7,546 nt of DNA from CAYJNO01 sp964371715 (lineage in GTDB: Bacteria > Bacillota_I > Bacilli_A > Erysipelotrichales > Erysipelotrichaceae), in assembly GCA_964371715.1 (NCBI GenBank), contig CAYJNO010000053.1, forward strand, positions 1 to 7,546. Direction: 5' to 3'. Each line of letters opens with the position of its first letter. Position 1 is the first letter of the stretch. The position numbers and the translations under genes were made by a program. The notes below the pieces were generated by a model. That model saw only the letters and a program-made list of their open reading frames with translations. It was not told the origin of the DNA and did no database searches. Positions 1-6,108 of the stretch are shown piece after piece.

Positions 1-324
1 TACTATAACATATCCATTGACTTTATATGCCTTAATCCAATTAAATAGCATTCCACTTGAATGTAATCCATATTTTATTGATGTTGACTTAATGGAGTTA
101 TTTAATACTAATACTTCATCAATAATCTGTTGCTTTAATCCTGGTGAGTAATAAACGTTCTTGTCTTTCTTTAAGATATCCACGCCATGGTATTCAATTA
201 AACGCACTAAATATATAATGATTTGTACATGAACACCATATCTTAGTGACAATTCAGGAAATGTTATTCCACTTTTCCTTAAATTATATATTTCTATTTT
301 TTGTTCTCTTGTTAATTTTGCCAT
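1..324 (-). CDS. IS3-family transposase OrfA (DNA-binding subunit), partial
   Basis: An open frame of 108 codons begins at ATG 324-322 and runs off the left edge without a stop. It starts MAKLTREQKIEIYNLRKSGI. Two helix-turn-helix-like units are visible: residues about 5-45, around the GITFPELSLRYGV segment, and about 65-102, around STSIKYGLHSSGMLFNWIKAY. This double HTH layout is that of IS150-group OrfA proteins, which bind the terminal repeats and are joined to the DDE subunit OrfB by programmed -1 frameshifting. The start is set by an AGGAGG at 341-336, 11 nt upstream. The frame is intact as far as visible, so the element may be active. The family call is by pattern recognition; the C-terminal part and the frameshift signal are not visible. 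Confidence 0.85.
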   Translation of the reverse strand, partial: MAKLTREQKIEIYNLRKSGITFPELSLRYGVHVQIIIYLVRLIEYHGVDILKKDKNVYYSPGLKQQIIDEVLVLNNSIKSTSIKYGLHSSGMLFNWIKAYKVNGYVIV

Positions 325-351
325 AAAAAAACGAACCTCCTATAAATTGGG

Positions 352-376
352 TGTCCAACTTTTGGGGTTCGTTTCA
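352..376 (-). repeat. Terminal inverted repeat of the IS3-family element
   Basis: About 25 bp at the element edge, reading on the minus strand as TGAAACGAACCCC followed by AAAAGTTGGACA. It is recognised by its TG terminus and its resemblance to IS150-group ends. The matching right repeat is not in the window, so the inner limit is approximate. The 3 bp next to it (CTA at 377-379) would be one copy of a target duplication if the insertion made 3-bp repeats. Confidence 0.7.
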
Positions 377-398
377 CTAGAAAGTTTTTAACTATTAA

Positions 399-980
399 TT
401 ATCTAAGTTCTATTTTGGTAGATACTAGCATTGAAATACCAGTAGCTAATAAGCTTAAAAGTAAACATAAATAAGGAGATAAATTATTAATAAAACTAAT
501 GATATCTAAATGTCCAAAAAATGTTGGTAAGATACCTAATAAAGCAAATGTTCCAATATAAAGGATACGTGATTTTTCAATTCCATACTTAAATATTATT
601 GGGAAACAAATAGCTTGGAATAAAATTACAAAACTTATTGTAAAGATATAGCTGTCCATAGAAAAGATAATAGTATCAGAAATATTAGACATAATATATT
701 GTAATAAAACTGTGACTACAAAAACTGAAGTAATTGAGATAAAGCCTAAATAGTACTTACTATAATATATTTCTTTTTTAGTAAAAGGTAACATTAATGC
801 GAATTTATTCCACTTTGATAAATCATCATAAGAAAAAGTAATAAAAGGAATATTAACACTTATAAATAAAGATATTACAACAAAGTTTCCGCCAATAAAA
901 GAAAATATCCCAATAATTAATAATAATTTTAATAATTGTTTTTTTATAATTAATAAATCTTTATATATTAAACCATTCAT
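399..980 (-). CDS. ABC-2 type membrane permease of a GntR-regulated ABC transporter
   Basis: A 193-residue integral membrane protein. Hydrophobic segments lie at about 15-30, 32-49, 77-98, 109-130, 138-156 and 166-186, giving roughly six helices. The N-terminus (MNGLIYKDLLIIKKQLL) and the segment DLSKWNKFALMLPFTKKEIY (53-72) are typical of the short ABC-2 permeases (PF13346-like) that pair with YtrB/Pmt-type ATPases. The start codon directly abuts the ATPase stop at 981-983, and an AAAGGAGG lies inside the ATPase end at 996-989, so translation is probably coupled. It would form the membrane channel with the neighbouring ATPase, most likely for export or for membrane-active compounds. The substrate cannot be read from sequence. 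No terminator is visible in the 22 bp before the insertion sequence. Confidence 0.85.
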   Translation of the reverse strand: MNGLIYKDLLIIKKQLLKLLLIIGIFSFIGGNFVVISLFISVNIPFITFSYDDLSKWNKFALMLPFTKKEIYYSKYYLGFISITSVFVVTVLLQYIMSNISDTIIFSMDSYIFTISFVILFQAICFPIIFKYGIEKSRILYIGTFALLGILPTFFGHLDIISFINNLSPYLCLLLSLLATGISMLVSTKIELR

Positions 981-1826
981 TTAATTTTCCTCCTTTGATA
1001 ATAAGATAATAATATCTTCTAATGTAGCTTTTTCAAAAATAAAGTGTGATGAAACTTCAGCTTTATGAACTAATAAAGTATAGCCATAGATATCTTTTCT
1101 TTTATAGATGATTGCATCTTCAGGAATACCTAAAAGGTTATCTTTTGATATTTTTAAAATTCCATAGGTATCTAATATAGAGTCTTTTTCAGAGTTAATA
1201 ATTAGTTTTCCTTTATGAATAAACACAATATAATCACATATTTTCTCTAAATCACTAACAATGTGAGATGATAACAAAATAGAATTTTCTTCATTGCGGG
1301 TAAATTCATTAAAGATTTCTAATATCTCATTTCTAATCATTGGATCTAAACCTGATGTTGCTTCATCTAGTATTAAAAGTTTTGCCGAATGAGATAGTGC
1401 AATAATAATAGATAATTTCATTCTCATACCTCTTGAATACTCTTTAATACACTTTGTTAAGCTTATATTTAATTCATCTAAGTATTTATAATAAGTTTCA
1501 CTACTCCAATTCTTATAAGTTAACTGCATAATTTGATCAATATCTTTAGCTGTAAAAATATCGCTAAAATGACAATCATCTAAAACAATTCCTATTTTAT
1601 CTTTAATAGCATTAAATTCTGTAGTTTCATTATCAATACCAAACACTTTTATTTCACCATTATTTTTATTTAAACTATTCATAATTAGTTTAATGGTTGT
1701 ACTTTTACCAGCTCCATTTTCACCTACTAAACCAACAACAGACCCCGTTGGGATATTAAAGCTAATATTATCTAATTTGAATTCATCATATACTTTAGTT
1801 AAACTTTTAATCTCTACCGCATTCAT
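981..1826 (-). CDS. ABC transporter ATP-binding protein (YtrB/Pmt-like, ABC-2 exporter class)
   Basis: A 281-residue nucleotide-binding protein that would energise the adjacent ABC-2 permease at the inner face of the membrane. Walker A is GENGAGKS (35-42), Walker B with D-loop is LLILDEATSGLDP (150-162), and the switch histidine is H188 in LLSSHIVSD. The signature is YSRGMRMKL (130-138) rather than LSGGQ, and the usual Q-loop glutamine is replaced by acidic residues (IGIVLDDCHF, 78-87). I recognise both traits from this exporter subfamily, so they are not evidence of inactivation. Residues beyond about 215 form a small C-terminal extension. AGGAGG at 1839-1834 sets the start, 7 nt away. The gene lies 2 nt after the GntR gene and abuts the permease, so the three form one transcript. 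Confidence 0.92.
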   Translation of the reverse strand: MNAVEIKSLTKVYDEFKLDNISFNIPTGSVVGLVGENGAGKSTTIKLIMNSLNKNNGEIKVFGIDNETTEFNAIKDKIGIVLDDCHFSDIFTAKDIDQIMQLTYKNWSSETYYKYLDELNISLTKCIKEYSRGMRMKLSIIIALSHSAKLLILDEATSGLDPMIRNEILEIFNEFTRNEENSILLSSHIVSDLEKICDYIVFIHKGKLIINSEKDSILDTYGILKISKDNLLGIPEDAIIYKRKDIYGYTLLVHKAEVSSHFIFEKATLEDIIILLSKEEN

Positions 1827-1828
1827 TT

Positions 1829-2203
1829 TTATTCCTCCTCGATTAAATTACTAAGCATTGAAATTAACTCATCTTTTTCTAAAGAAATATTGTCACTTAG
1901 TTTTATTGCTTCTATAAAGTGAGATTCTATCTCTTTAAATACATTCTCTTTAACTTGATTAATATTTAATTTCGCAACATATGTTCCAAGACCAACACTA
2001 GAATATGTATAACCATCTCTTTCAAGTAACTCATAAGCTCTTCTAACTGTAATCAAACTAACCTTAAGATCTTTAGATAAGTTTCTTACAGAGGGTAAAA
2101 GTTCATTTTCTAATAGCTCTTTTTTGATTATTGCGTTCTTGATTTGAGTATATATCTGTTCATATATTGGTGCATCATTAGCATTTGAAATAATAATTTC
2201 CAT
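1829..2203 (-). CDS. GntR-family transcriptional regulator, YtrA subfamily
   Basis: A 124-residue regulator with an N-terminal winged helix at about 10-78, including the characteristic run LPSVRNLSKDLKVSLITVRR and the wing residues GLGTYVA (71-77). Only about 45 residues follow, mostly helical. This short tail is diagnostic of the YtrA subfamily, which dimerises through it and lacks a large ligand domain. These proteins usually repress their own operon of ABC genes and respond to cell-envelope compounds. Here the gene is first in an operon with an ABC ATPase and an ABC-2 permease. The start is fixed by an AAAGGGGGG at 2216-2208. A promoter overlapped by an inverted repeat lies just upstream and is the likely target for autoregulation. 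The inducer is unknown. Confidence 0.92.
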   Translation of the reverse strand: MEIIISNANDAPIYEQIYTQIKNAIIKKELLENELLPSVRNLSKDLKVSLITVRRAYELLERDGYTYSSVGLGTYVAKLNINQVKENVFKEIESHFIEAIKLSDNISLEKDELISMLSNLIEEE

Positions 2204-2218
2204 TTAACCCCCCTTTCT

Positions 2219-2250
2219 AGTGTGCTTATTCTATATACACAGTATACACT
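2219..2250. promoter_or_regulatory. Putative GntR (YtrA-type) operator
   Basis: Two nested inverted repeats cover the -10 and start region. The inner one is TATAC-ACA-GTATA at 2234-2246. The outer one is AGTGT at 2219-2223 with ACACT at 2246-2250. I recall an AGTGTA-N13-TACACT site for Bacillus subtilis YtrA; the half-sites here are similar but about 20 bp apart, so the inner palindrome may be the real core. Binding would block RNA polymerase at the -10, which fits autorepression. Function is inferred from position and symmetry only. Confidence 0.55.
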
Positions 2251-2269
2251 TTGATTATTTTGTTTGCAA
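2241..2269 (-). promoter_or_regulatory. Sigma-A-type promoter of the GntR-ABC operon
   Basis: On the minus strand TTGCAA (2269-2264) and TATACT (2246-2241) are separated by exactly 17 bp, close to the housekeeping consensus. The predicted start is near 2234, giving a leader of about 30 nt before the GntR start at 2203. No competing promoter is apparent between this point and the gene. Confidence 0.75.
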
Positions 2270-2283
2270 GTTTTATTATTTAT

Positions 2284-2323
2284 ATAAAAAAACCAAGTAG
2301 AAATAAAGTAATCTACTTGGTTT
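2284..2323 (-). terminator. Intrinsic terminator of the polytopic membrane protein gene
   Basis: A perfect 12-bp stem, AAACCAAGTAGA (2290-2301) with TCTACTTGGTTT (2312-2323), encloses a 10-nt loop. On the minus strand it is followed by a run of seven U (2292-2286, partly in the stem base). It begins 7 nt past the TAG stop of the upstream gene and insulates it from the GntR operon promoter just beyond. Confidence 0.88.
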
Positions 2324-2329
2324 ATATTA

Positions 2330-3475
2330 CTAGTTAAAAAGTTCAAATGATGAAACAAGCATTAATAATGGGAATATATAGATGAAAGCATAAAAGATAA
2401 ATGTATATAGTCCAATACGATATTGCTTATATTCATAAGCCAATTTTTGAAATAATAGTTTTGAAACGTATAAAATGGTAAACATTGCTGCAATACTAAT
2501 ATATGGAATAGCAGTAATTTGTTTATTAAGAGTATCGGTTGCAGACATAAAATACAATATTAAAAGAGTGTTATAAATAAAGCTAGATGAAACAAATAGC
2601 AGTGAGATTGTGATTTTATGTTTATTTTGCACATCTTTAGATAATGCAATTTGATTTACATATTTAAGGGTAAAGATATTTGGGAATTTAAAATATAAAT
2701 AAAATGTATAAATAGTAATGTAATTTAAGACTAATACAATGATAATGATAAAAACACCAAAGGTACTAAAGCTATTCATATTAATATATTCACTAAAAAA
2801 ATAAAGTAGTAAAAAAGGAATAAAGGCTATTGCTGTTGAAAAGATCTCTAAAATTTTATAGTTTTTGATGATGCTTTGATTATCTTCTATGGTCTTATCT
2901 GACATAATTAAAATATCTATCAATTCTCCACTTTTACTTAATTTTTCAACCTCATTAAAACTCATAAAACTATAATCACCATTAATCTTTGGTATATTAT
3001 GTTTTTGAATTTGTTCATATAGTTTATTAAGAGAAATAAAAGCTTTAGAAATCTTTAAATGTTTATTATTTATTAACTTTAAAATCAAGGTATGGCCATT
3101 GTAGTTAACACCACAAATATCTTGATATTTTATTTTTCTTTTAAAACCATAGCTAACTTTAAGTATTCCAAACTCATCATAATCAATATAAGAAGTGTAA
3201 GAGTATAGATATAGTGCAAAAATTGGTAATTCAAAGAGACATAATAGTAAAATACAAAAAATAAGGCTACTATCTTCAATAATAAAATGAAGTGCCATAA
3301 TAAAAAAGAATGAAATAAATGCTAAGGTTATTAAAATATTGTTGTAAGATTTTGTGTAATACAATCGTCCATTATTTGTTTGTTTTTGTACTTCTTCTTT
3401 TTTTAATTTCAATATAAAGTTTAAAAATATTCCCGTAATAAAAACTGTAACTATACTAACAAATATACTGCTCAT
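2330..3475 (-). CDS. Polytopic membrane protein of unknown function with a possible PH-like domain
   Basis: I do not recognise a specific function. Starting at ATG 3475, the protein has 381 residues and about eight hydrophobic segments (3-23, 45-66, 69-92, 208-228, 237-262, 288-311, 321-343, 353-377). Between the third and fourth lies a polar stretch. Its part at about 95-157 (YIDYDEFGILKVSYG, then KIKYQDICGV, then LILKLINNKHLKI) resembles the beta-strand pattern of bacterial PH-like domains in membrane proteins; this is a tentative reading. The start is chosen because GGAGAGG at 3485-3479 precedes it and an extended -10 (TGCTATAAT) lies at 3520-3512. An open frame continues upstream to a GTG at 3664, but that start has no ribosome binding site and would overlap the divergent permease gene. 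The stop is TAG. It appears to be a single-gene transcript. Confidence 0.8.
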   Translation of the reverse strand: MSSIFVSIVTVFITGIFLNFILKLKKEEVQKQTNNGRLYYTKSYNNILITLAFISFFFIMALHFIIEDSSLIFCILLLCLFELPIFALYLYSYTSYIDYDEFGILKVSYGFKRKIKYQDICGVNYNGHTLILKLINNKHLKISKAFISLNKLYEQIQKHNIPKINGDYSFMSFNEVEKLSKSGELIDILIMSDKTIEDNQSIIKNYKILEIFSTAIAFIPFLLLYFFSEYINMNSFSTFGVFIIIIVLVLNYITIYTFYLYFKFPNIFTLKYVNQIALSKDVQNKHKITISLLFVSSSFIYNTLLILYFMSATDTLNKQITAIPYISIAAMFTILYVSKLLFQKLAYEYKQYRIGLYTFIFYAFIYIFPLLMLVSSFELFN

Positions 3476-3511
3476 ATACCTCTCCAATAATAATGTGTAA
3501 ATACAAATGTA

Positions 3512-3520
3512 ATTATAGCA
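3512..3520 (-). promoter_or_regulatory. Extended -10 promoter of the polytopic membrane protein gene
   Basis: The minus strand reads TGC-TATAAT, a perfect -10 with the TGn extension. No good -35 lies 16-18 bp upstream, which an extended -10 can tolerate. Transcription would begin near 3505, about 30 nt before the ATG at 3475. Confidence 0.55.
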
Positions 3521-3562
3521 TAAGATAAATACTAAATATATGAGTAGATATGAAATTTTTAA

Positions 3563-3590
3563 TTTAAATCCTAAAAAATATAAGTATAAT
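3563..3590 (+). promoter_or_regulatory. Candidate promoter of the thiXYZ-like operon
   Basis: TATAAT at 3585-3590 is a perfect -10. TTTAAA at 3563-3568, 16 bp upstream, matches the -35 consensus at four of six positions. The predicted start near 3597 leaves a leader of only about 20 nt before the ATG at 3618, too short for a TPP riboswitch. In such AT-rich DNA a TATAAT can occur by chance, so this is tentative. Confidence 0.45.
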
Positions 3591-3617
3591 AAAATAGTGA
3601 AAAAGATAGGAAAATAA

Positions 3618-4382
3618 ATGAATAACAAATCAAAATACTTTACACCAATATTAGTAGTTAGCACTTTAGTGCTATTTTGGGAATTTATCGTTATAACTTT
3701 AAATATTCCATTATATGTAATGCCATCACCAACTAAAATTATTGATACATTAATTAGTGAGTTAAATGTTTTTTTACCACATATTTATATAACACTAAAT
3801 GAGGCATTAATTGGGTTGTTGATATCATTGATTTTAGGCTTTTTTTTAGCAATATTAATGGATTTATATCAACCAATTAAAGAAGGAGTCTATCCACTTC
3901 TTATAATTAGTCAAACAGTACCAATGATTGTATTAGCTCCATTGTTTATAATTTATATGGGTTTTGGAATCTTGCCTAAAATTGTAACAATTGTCTTAAT
4001 GTGCTTTTTTCCGATAGTCATTAGCTTTAGTAATGGATTATACGAAACTAACAAAGATTATGTCCATTTGATTAAAAGCTTTGGTGGTAAAAAGTTTGAT
4101 GTTTATCGCTATGTTAAGATACCAAGTGCATTGCCATCATTATTTTCAGGATTAAGTATTAGTGCAACATATAGTATAAGTGGAGCAGTTGTTGCTGAAT
4201 GGATTGGAAGTAACAGTGGACTTGGCTACTATATTATTAGAGCTAAAAATGGCTTTATGCTTGATAAGGTATATGCCGCAGTATTAATTATTATTATTCT
4301 AAGTCTACTTTTGAATATTATAATAAAATTTATTGGATATAAATTATGTCCACAATTAAACTTAAAGAAAGAGGATAAATGA
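3618..4382 (+). CDS. thiX: ABC transporter permease, ThiX/SsuC type
   Basis: A 254-residue inner-membrane permease of the BPD_transp_1 class. Hydrophobic segments lie at about 10-29, 64-84, 95-117, 120-137, 175-195 and 217-240. The cytoplasmic EAA coupling loop, which docks on the ATPase, is at about 142-173 (core LIKSFGGKKFDVYRYVKIPS). PSPTKIIDTL (36-45) and VVAEWIGSNSGLGYYI (191-206) are characteristic of the SsuC/TauC/ThiX group. The thiamin-precursor assignment rests on the neighbouring ThiY-type binding protein, since the permease alone would not separate ThiX from sulfonate permeases. The ribosome binding site is modest (GATAGGA, 3605-3611). Its TGA stop overlaps the ATG of the binding protein by 4 bp. 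Confidence 0.88.
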   Translation: MNNKSKYFTPILVVSTLVLFWEFIVITLNIPLYVMPSPTKIIDTLISELNVFLPHIYITLNEALIGLLISLILGFFLAILMDLYQPIKEGVYPLLIISQTVPMIVLAPLFIIYMGFGILPKIVTIVLMCFFPIVISFSNGLYETNKDYVHLIKSFGGKKFDVYRYVKIPSALPSLFSGLSISATYSISGAVVAEWIGSNSGLGYYIIRAKNGFMLDKVYAAVLIIIILSLLLNIIIKFIGYKLCPQLNLKKEDK

Positions 4383-5380
4383 AAATGAAAAGATTATTAC
4401 CTTATGCATTAGTAACAATATTATTAACAACAATTGTTGGATGTAGTAGTGAACAAACAACTCAAGAAACAACAAATGAATTAACACCAGTTACAGTAGT
4501 ATTAGATTATATTCCTAATACTAATCATACTGGACTATATGTAGCATTAGAAAACGGATACTTTGAAGAAGTTGGACTTAATGTGACAATTATTGAGCCA
4601 ACGCAAGGAGCGTCTGAGACATTGGTCGCTTTAGGACAAGCGGATTTTGGAATTAGTTATCAGGAAAATGTAACTGTCGCAAAGACTAGTGAAGACCCAT
4701 TACCACTTAAAGCAATTGCTACAATTATTCAACATAATACTTCAGGATTTGCAACTTATGGTGAAAACAATATTACAAGTCCAAAGGATTTTGAAGGCTT
4801 AACGTATGCCGGATGGGGATCACCGGCAGAAGCTGCAGTTTTAGAAGCTGTAATGACAAAACATGGTGCAGACTTTAATGAATTAGAAATGGTAATATCT
4901 GATGGTTCAGGTTTTGAAGCATTAAAAGATACTGTAGATATCATGTGGTTTTTTGAAGGTTGGGATAATGTAAAAGCAAGTATGGCTAATTTTGATATTA
5001 ACTATATGGAACTTTCAGCATTAGATGAAAGATTGGATTACTACACACCAATCATTATTACATCTGATGCTATAATTGAACAGTCACCAGAAATGATTAA
5101 AAGTTTTTTAAGCGCAACAGAAAAAGGCTATTTATATACAATTGAAAATCCAAGTGAAGCTGCAAATATATTACATAAATATGCTAGTGCATATTCTATA
5201 GAAATGCTTACTCTATCTTTAGAGTATTTACAAGATAAATATATGGAAGATTCAGAAAAGTGGGGAACAATGAAAGCAGAAGTATGGAATAACTATACTG
5301 ATTTCTTATTAGAATATGGAATCATTTCATCAACTATTGATGCTGAAGATTGTTTTACTAATGAATTCTTACCTCAATAA
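4379..5380 (+). CDS. thiY: ABC transporter substrate-binding lipoprotein, ThiY/NMT1 family
   Basis: A 333-residue secreted lipoprotein. Basic residues K2, K4 and R5 precede a hydrophobic core (6-20) and a lipobox IVGC, making C22 the probable lipidated residue. A Ser/Thr/Glu/Gln-rich linker follows (23-36). The mature domain opens with VTVVLDYIPNTNHTGLYVAL (38-57), the hallmark of NMT1/THI5-like proteins such as ThiY, which binds formylaminopyrimidine, a thiamin breakdown product. YFEEVGLNVTIIEPTQGASE (61-80) and the GWGSPAE segment (145-151) also fit. A pyrimidine precursor is the likeliest ligand; riboflavin-type (RibY) binding is an alternative in the same family. GAGG at 4371-4374 serves either ATG 4379 or ATG 4385. 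The gene overlaps the permease by 4 bp. Confidence 0.88.
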   Translation: MKMKRLLPYALVTILLTTIVGCSSEQTTQETTNELTPVTVVLDYIPNTNHTGLYVALENGYFEEVGLNVTIIEPTQGASETLVALGQADFGISYQENVTVAKTSEDPLPLKAIATIIQHNTSGFATYGENNITSPKDFEGLTYAGWGSPAEAAVLEAVMTKHGADFNELEMVISDGSGFEALKDTVDIMWFFEGWDNVKASMANFDINYMELSALDERLDYYTPIIITSDAIIEQSPEMIKSFLSATEKGYLYTIENPSEAANILHKYASAYSIEMLTLSLEYLQDKYMEDSEKWGTMKAEVWNNYTDFLLEYGIISSTIDAEDCFTNEFLPQ

Positions 5381-5381
5381 T

Positions 5382-6101
5382 ATGAAGTTAACAGTTAAAG
5401 ATTTGTCATTCAAATATGATGATAAAGTAATATTAGATAAACTAAATTTAAATATTAAAACTAATGAATTCATATCAATTGTTGGACCATCTGGTTGTGG
5501 TAAATCAACAATCTTAAAGTTATTAGCTAATGTATTAAAAATACAAACGGGTGAAATCTATTTAAACGAAAAAAAAATAGATAACAAAATATTTAATTTT
5601 GCATATATGCCACAAGATGATTTGTTACTGCCTTGGTTTACAATTTATGAAAATATTTGTTTATATGACAAAATTCATAAAATAAACACGAATAAGTCTG
5701 AAGTATTAAATGATTTTAAAAAGTTTGGTATTGATGGTTATGAAAATCGTTATCCAACTTCTTTATCAGGTGGAATGAGACAAAGAGCAGCATTTTTAAG
5801 AACAATTAGATCTAATGCTGATGTAATATTATTAGATGAACCATTTAGAGCATTAGATGTCATTACAAAAGATAGTATGCACAATTGGTTAAATGTGTTA
5901 AAGCAAGAATACAAAAGAACAATTATCTTAGTTACACACGATATTGATGAAGCAATATATTTATCAGATAGAATAATAGTAATGAATAAAACAAACAAAA
6001 ATATTGTTGAGGAAATAAATGTAATAGAAAATAATAGAACTAAGAAATGGGTATATAAGCAATTTGAATTAAGAGATAAAATTAATAAATTGATGGGGTA
6101 A
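5382..6101 (+). CDS. thiZ: ABC transporter ATP-binding protein, ThiZ/SsuB type
   Basis: A 239-residue ATPase that would drive uptake through the ThiX-type permease. Walker A is GPSGCGKS (35-42), the Q-loop is MPQDDLLLPW (76-85, Q78), the signature is LSGGMRQR (128-135), Walker B is VILLDE (148-153) and the switch histidine is H186 in THDIDEA. All catalytic motifs are intact, and the LLPW motif after the Q-loop is typical of the SsuB/TauB/ThiZ group. ATG 5382 is chosen because the ABC fold begins directly at MKLTVKDLSF and it lies 1 nt past the binding-protein stop. The frame extends back to ATG 5316, but that would add 22 residues encoded within the upstream gene. No good ribosome binding site precedes 5382, so translation probably depends on coupling (TAAtATG). 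Confidence 0.87.
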   Translation: MKLTVKDLSFKYDDKVILDKLNLNIKTNEFISIVGPSGCGKSTILKLLANVLKIQTGEIYLNEKKIDNKIFNFAYMPQDDLLLPWFTIYENICLYDKIHKINTNKSEVLNDFKKFGIDGYENRYPTSLSGGMRQRAAFLRTIRSNADVILLDEPFRALDVITKDSMHNWLNVLKQEYKRTIILVTHDIDEAIYLSDRIIVMNKTNKNIVEEINVIENNRTKKWVYKQFELRDKINKLMG

Positions 6102-6108
6102 TTAATAA

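Larger units (their letters stand above)
1..376 (-). mobile_element. IS3-family (IS150-like) insertion sequence, left end, partial
   Basis: This is the outer end of an insertion sequence that continues beyond position 1. Reading leftwards it opens with TG at 376-375, then AAACGAACCCCAAAAG and a GTTGGACA block, the style of terminal inverted repeat common in IS3-family elements (about 352-376). A ribosome binding site and an OrfA-type gene follow within 55 bp, as expected for this family. The TG/CA terminal dinucleotide places the boundary at 376. The other end, orfB, the frameshift site and the target duplication lie outside the window, so completeness cannot be judged. The element sits 22 bp past the stop of the ABC-2 membrane gene. 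Confidence 0.85.

Noticed and set aside
399..420. Whether the ABC-2 permease is truncated by the insertion sequence
   Set aside because: The gene ends at its own TAA 22 bp before the element, and its 193 residues, six helices and basic C-terminus look complete.
2128..2358. 76-codon open frame on the minus strand across the GntR start and its promoter
   Set aside because: It overlaps the confident GntR gene, promoter and terminator in another frame, has no ribosome binding site, and its translation looks like low-complexity noise.
4756..4944. 62-codon open frame antisense to the ThiY-type gene
   Set aside because: It lies entirely inside a well-supported lipoprotein gene, with no own start signals; it is a shadow frame.
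5316..5381. 22-residue N-terminal extension of the ThiZ-type ATPase
   Set aside because: It lies within the binding-protein gene, has no convincing ribosome binding site, and the ABC domain starts directly at the ATG at 5382.
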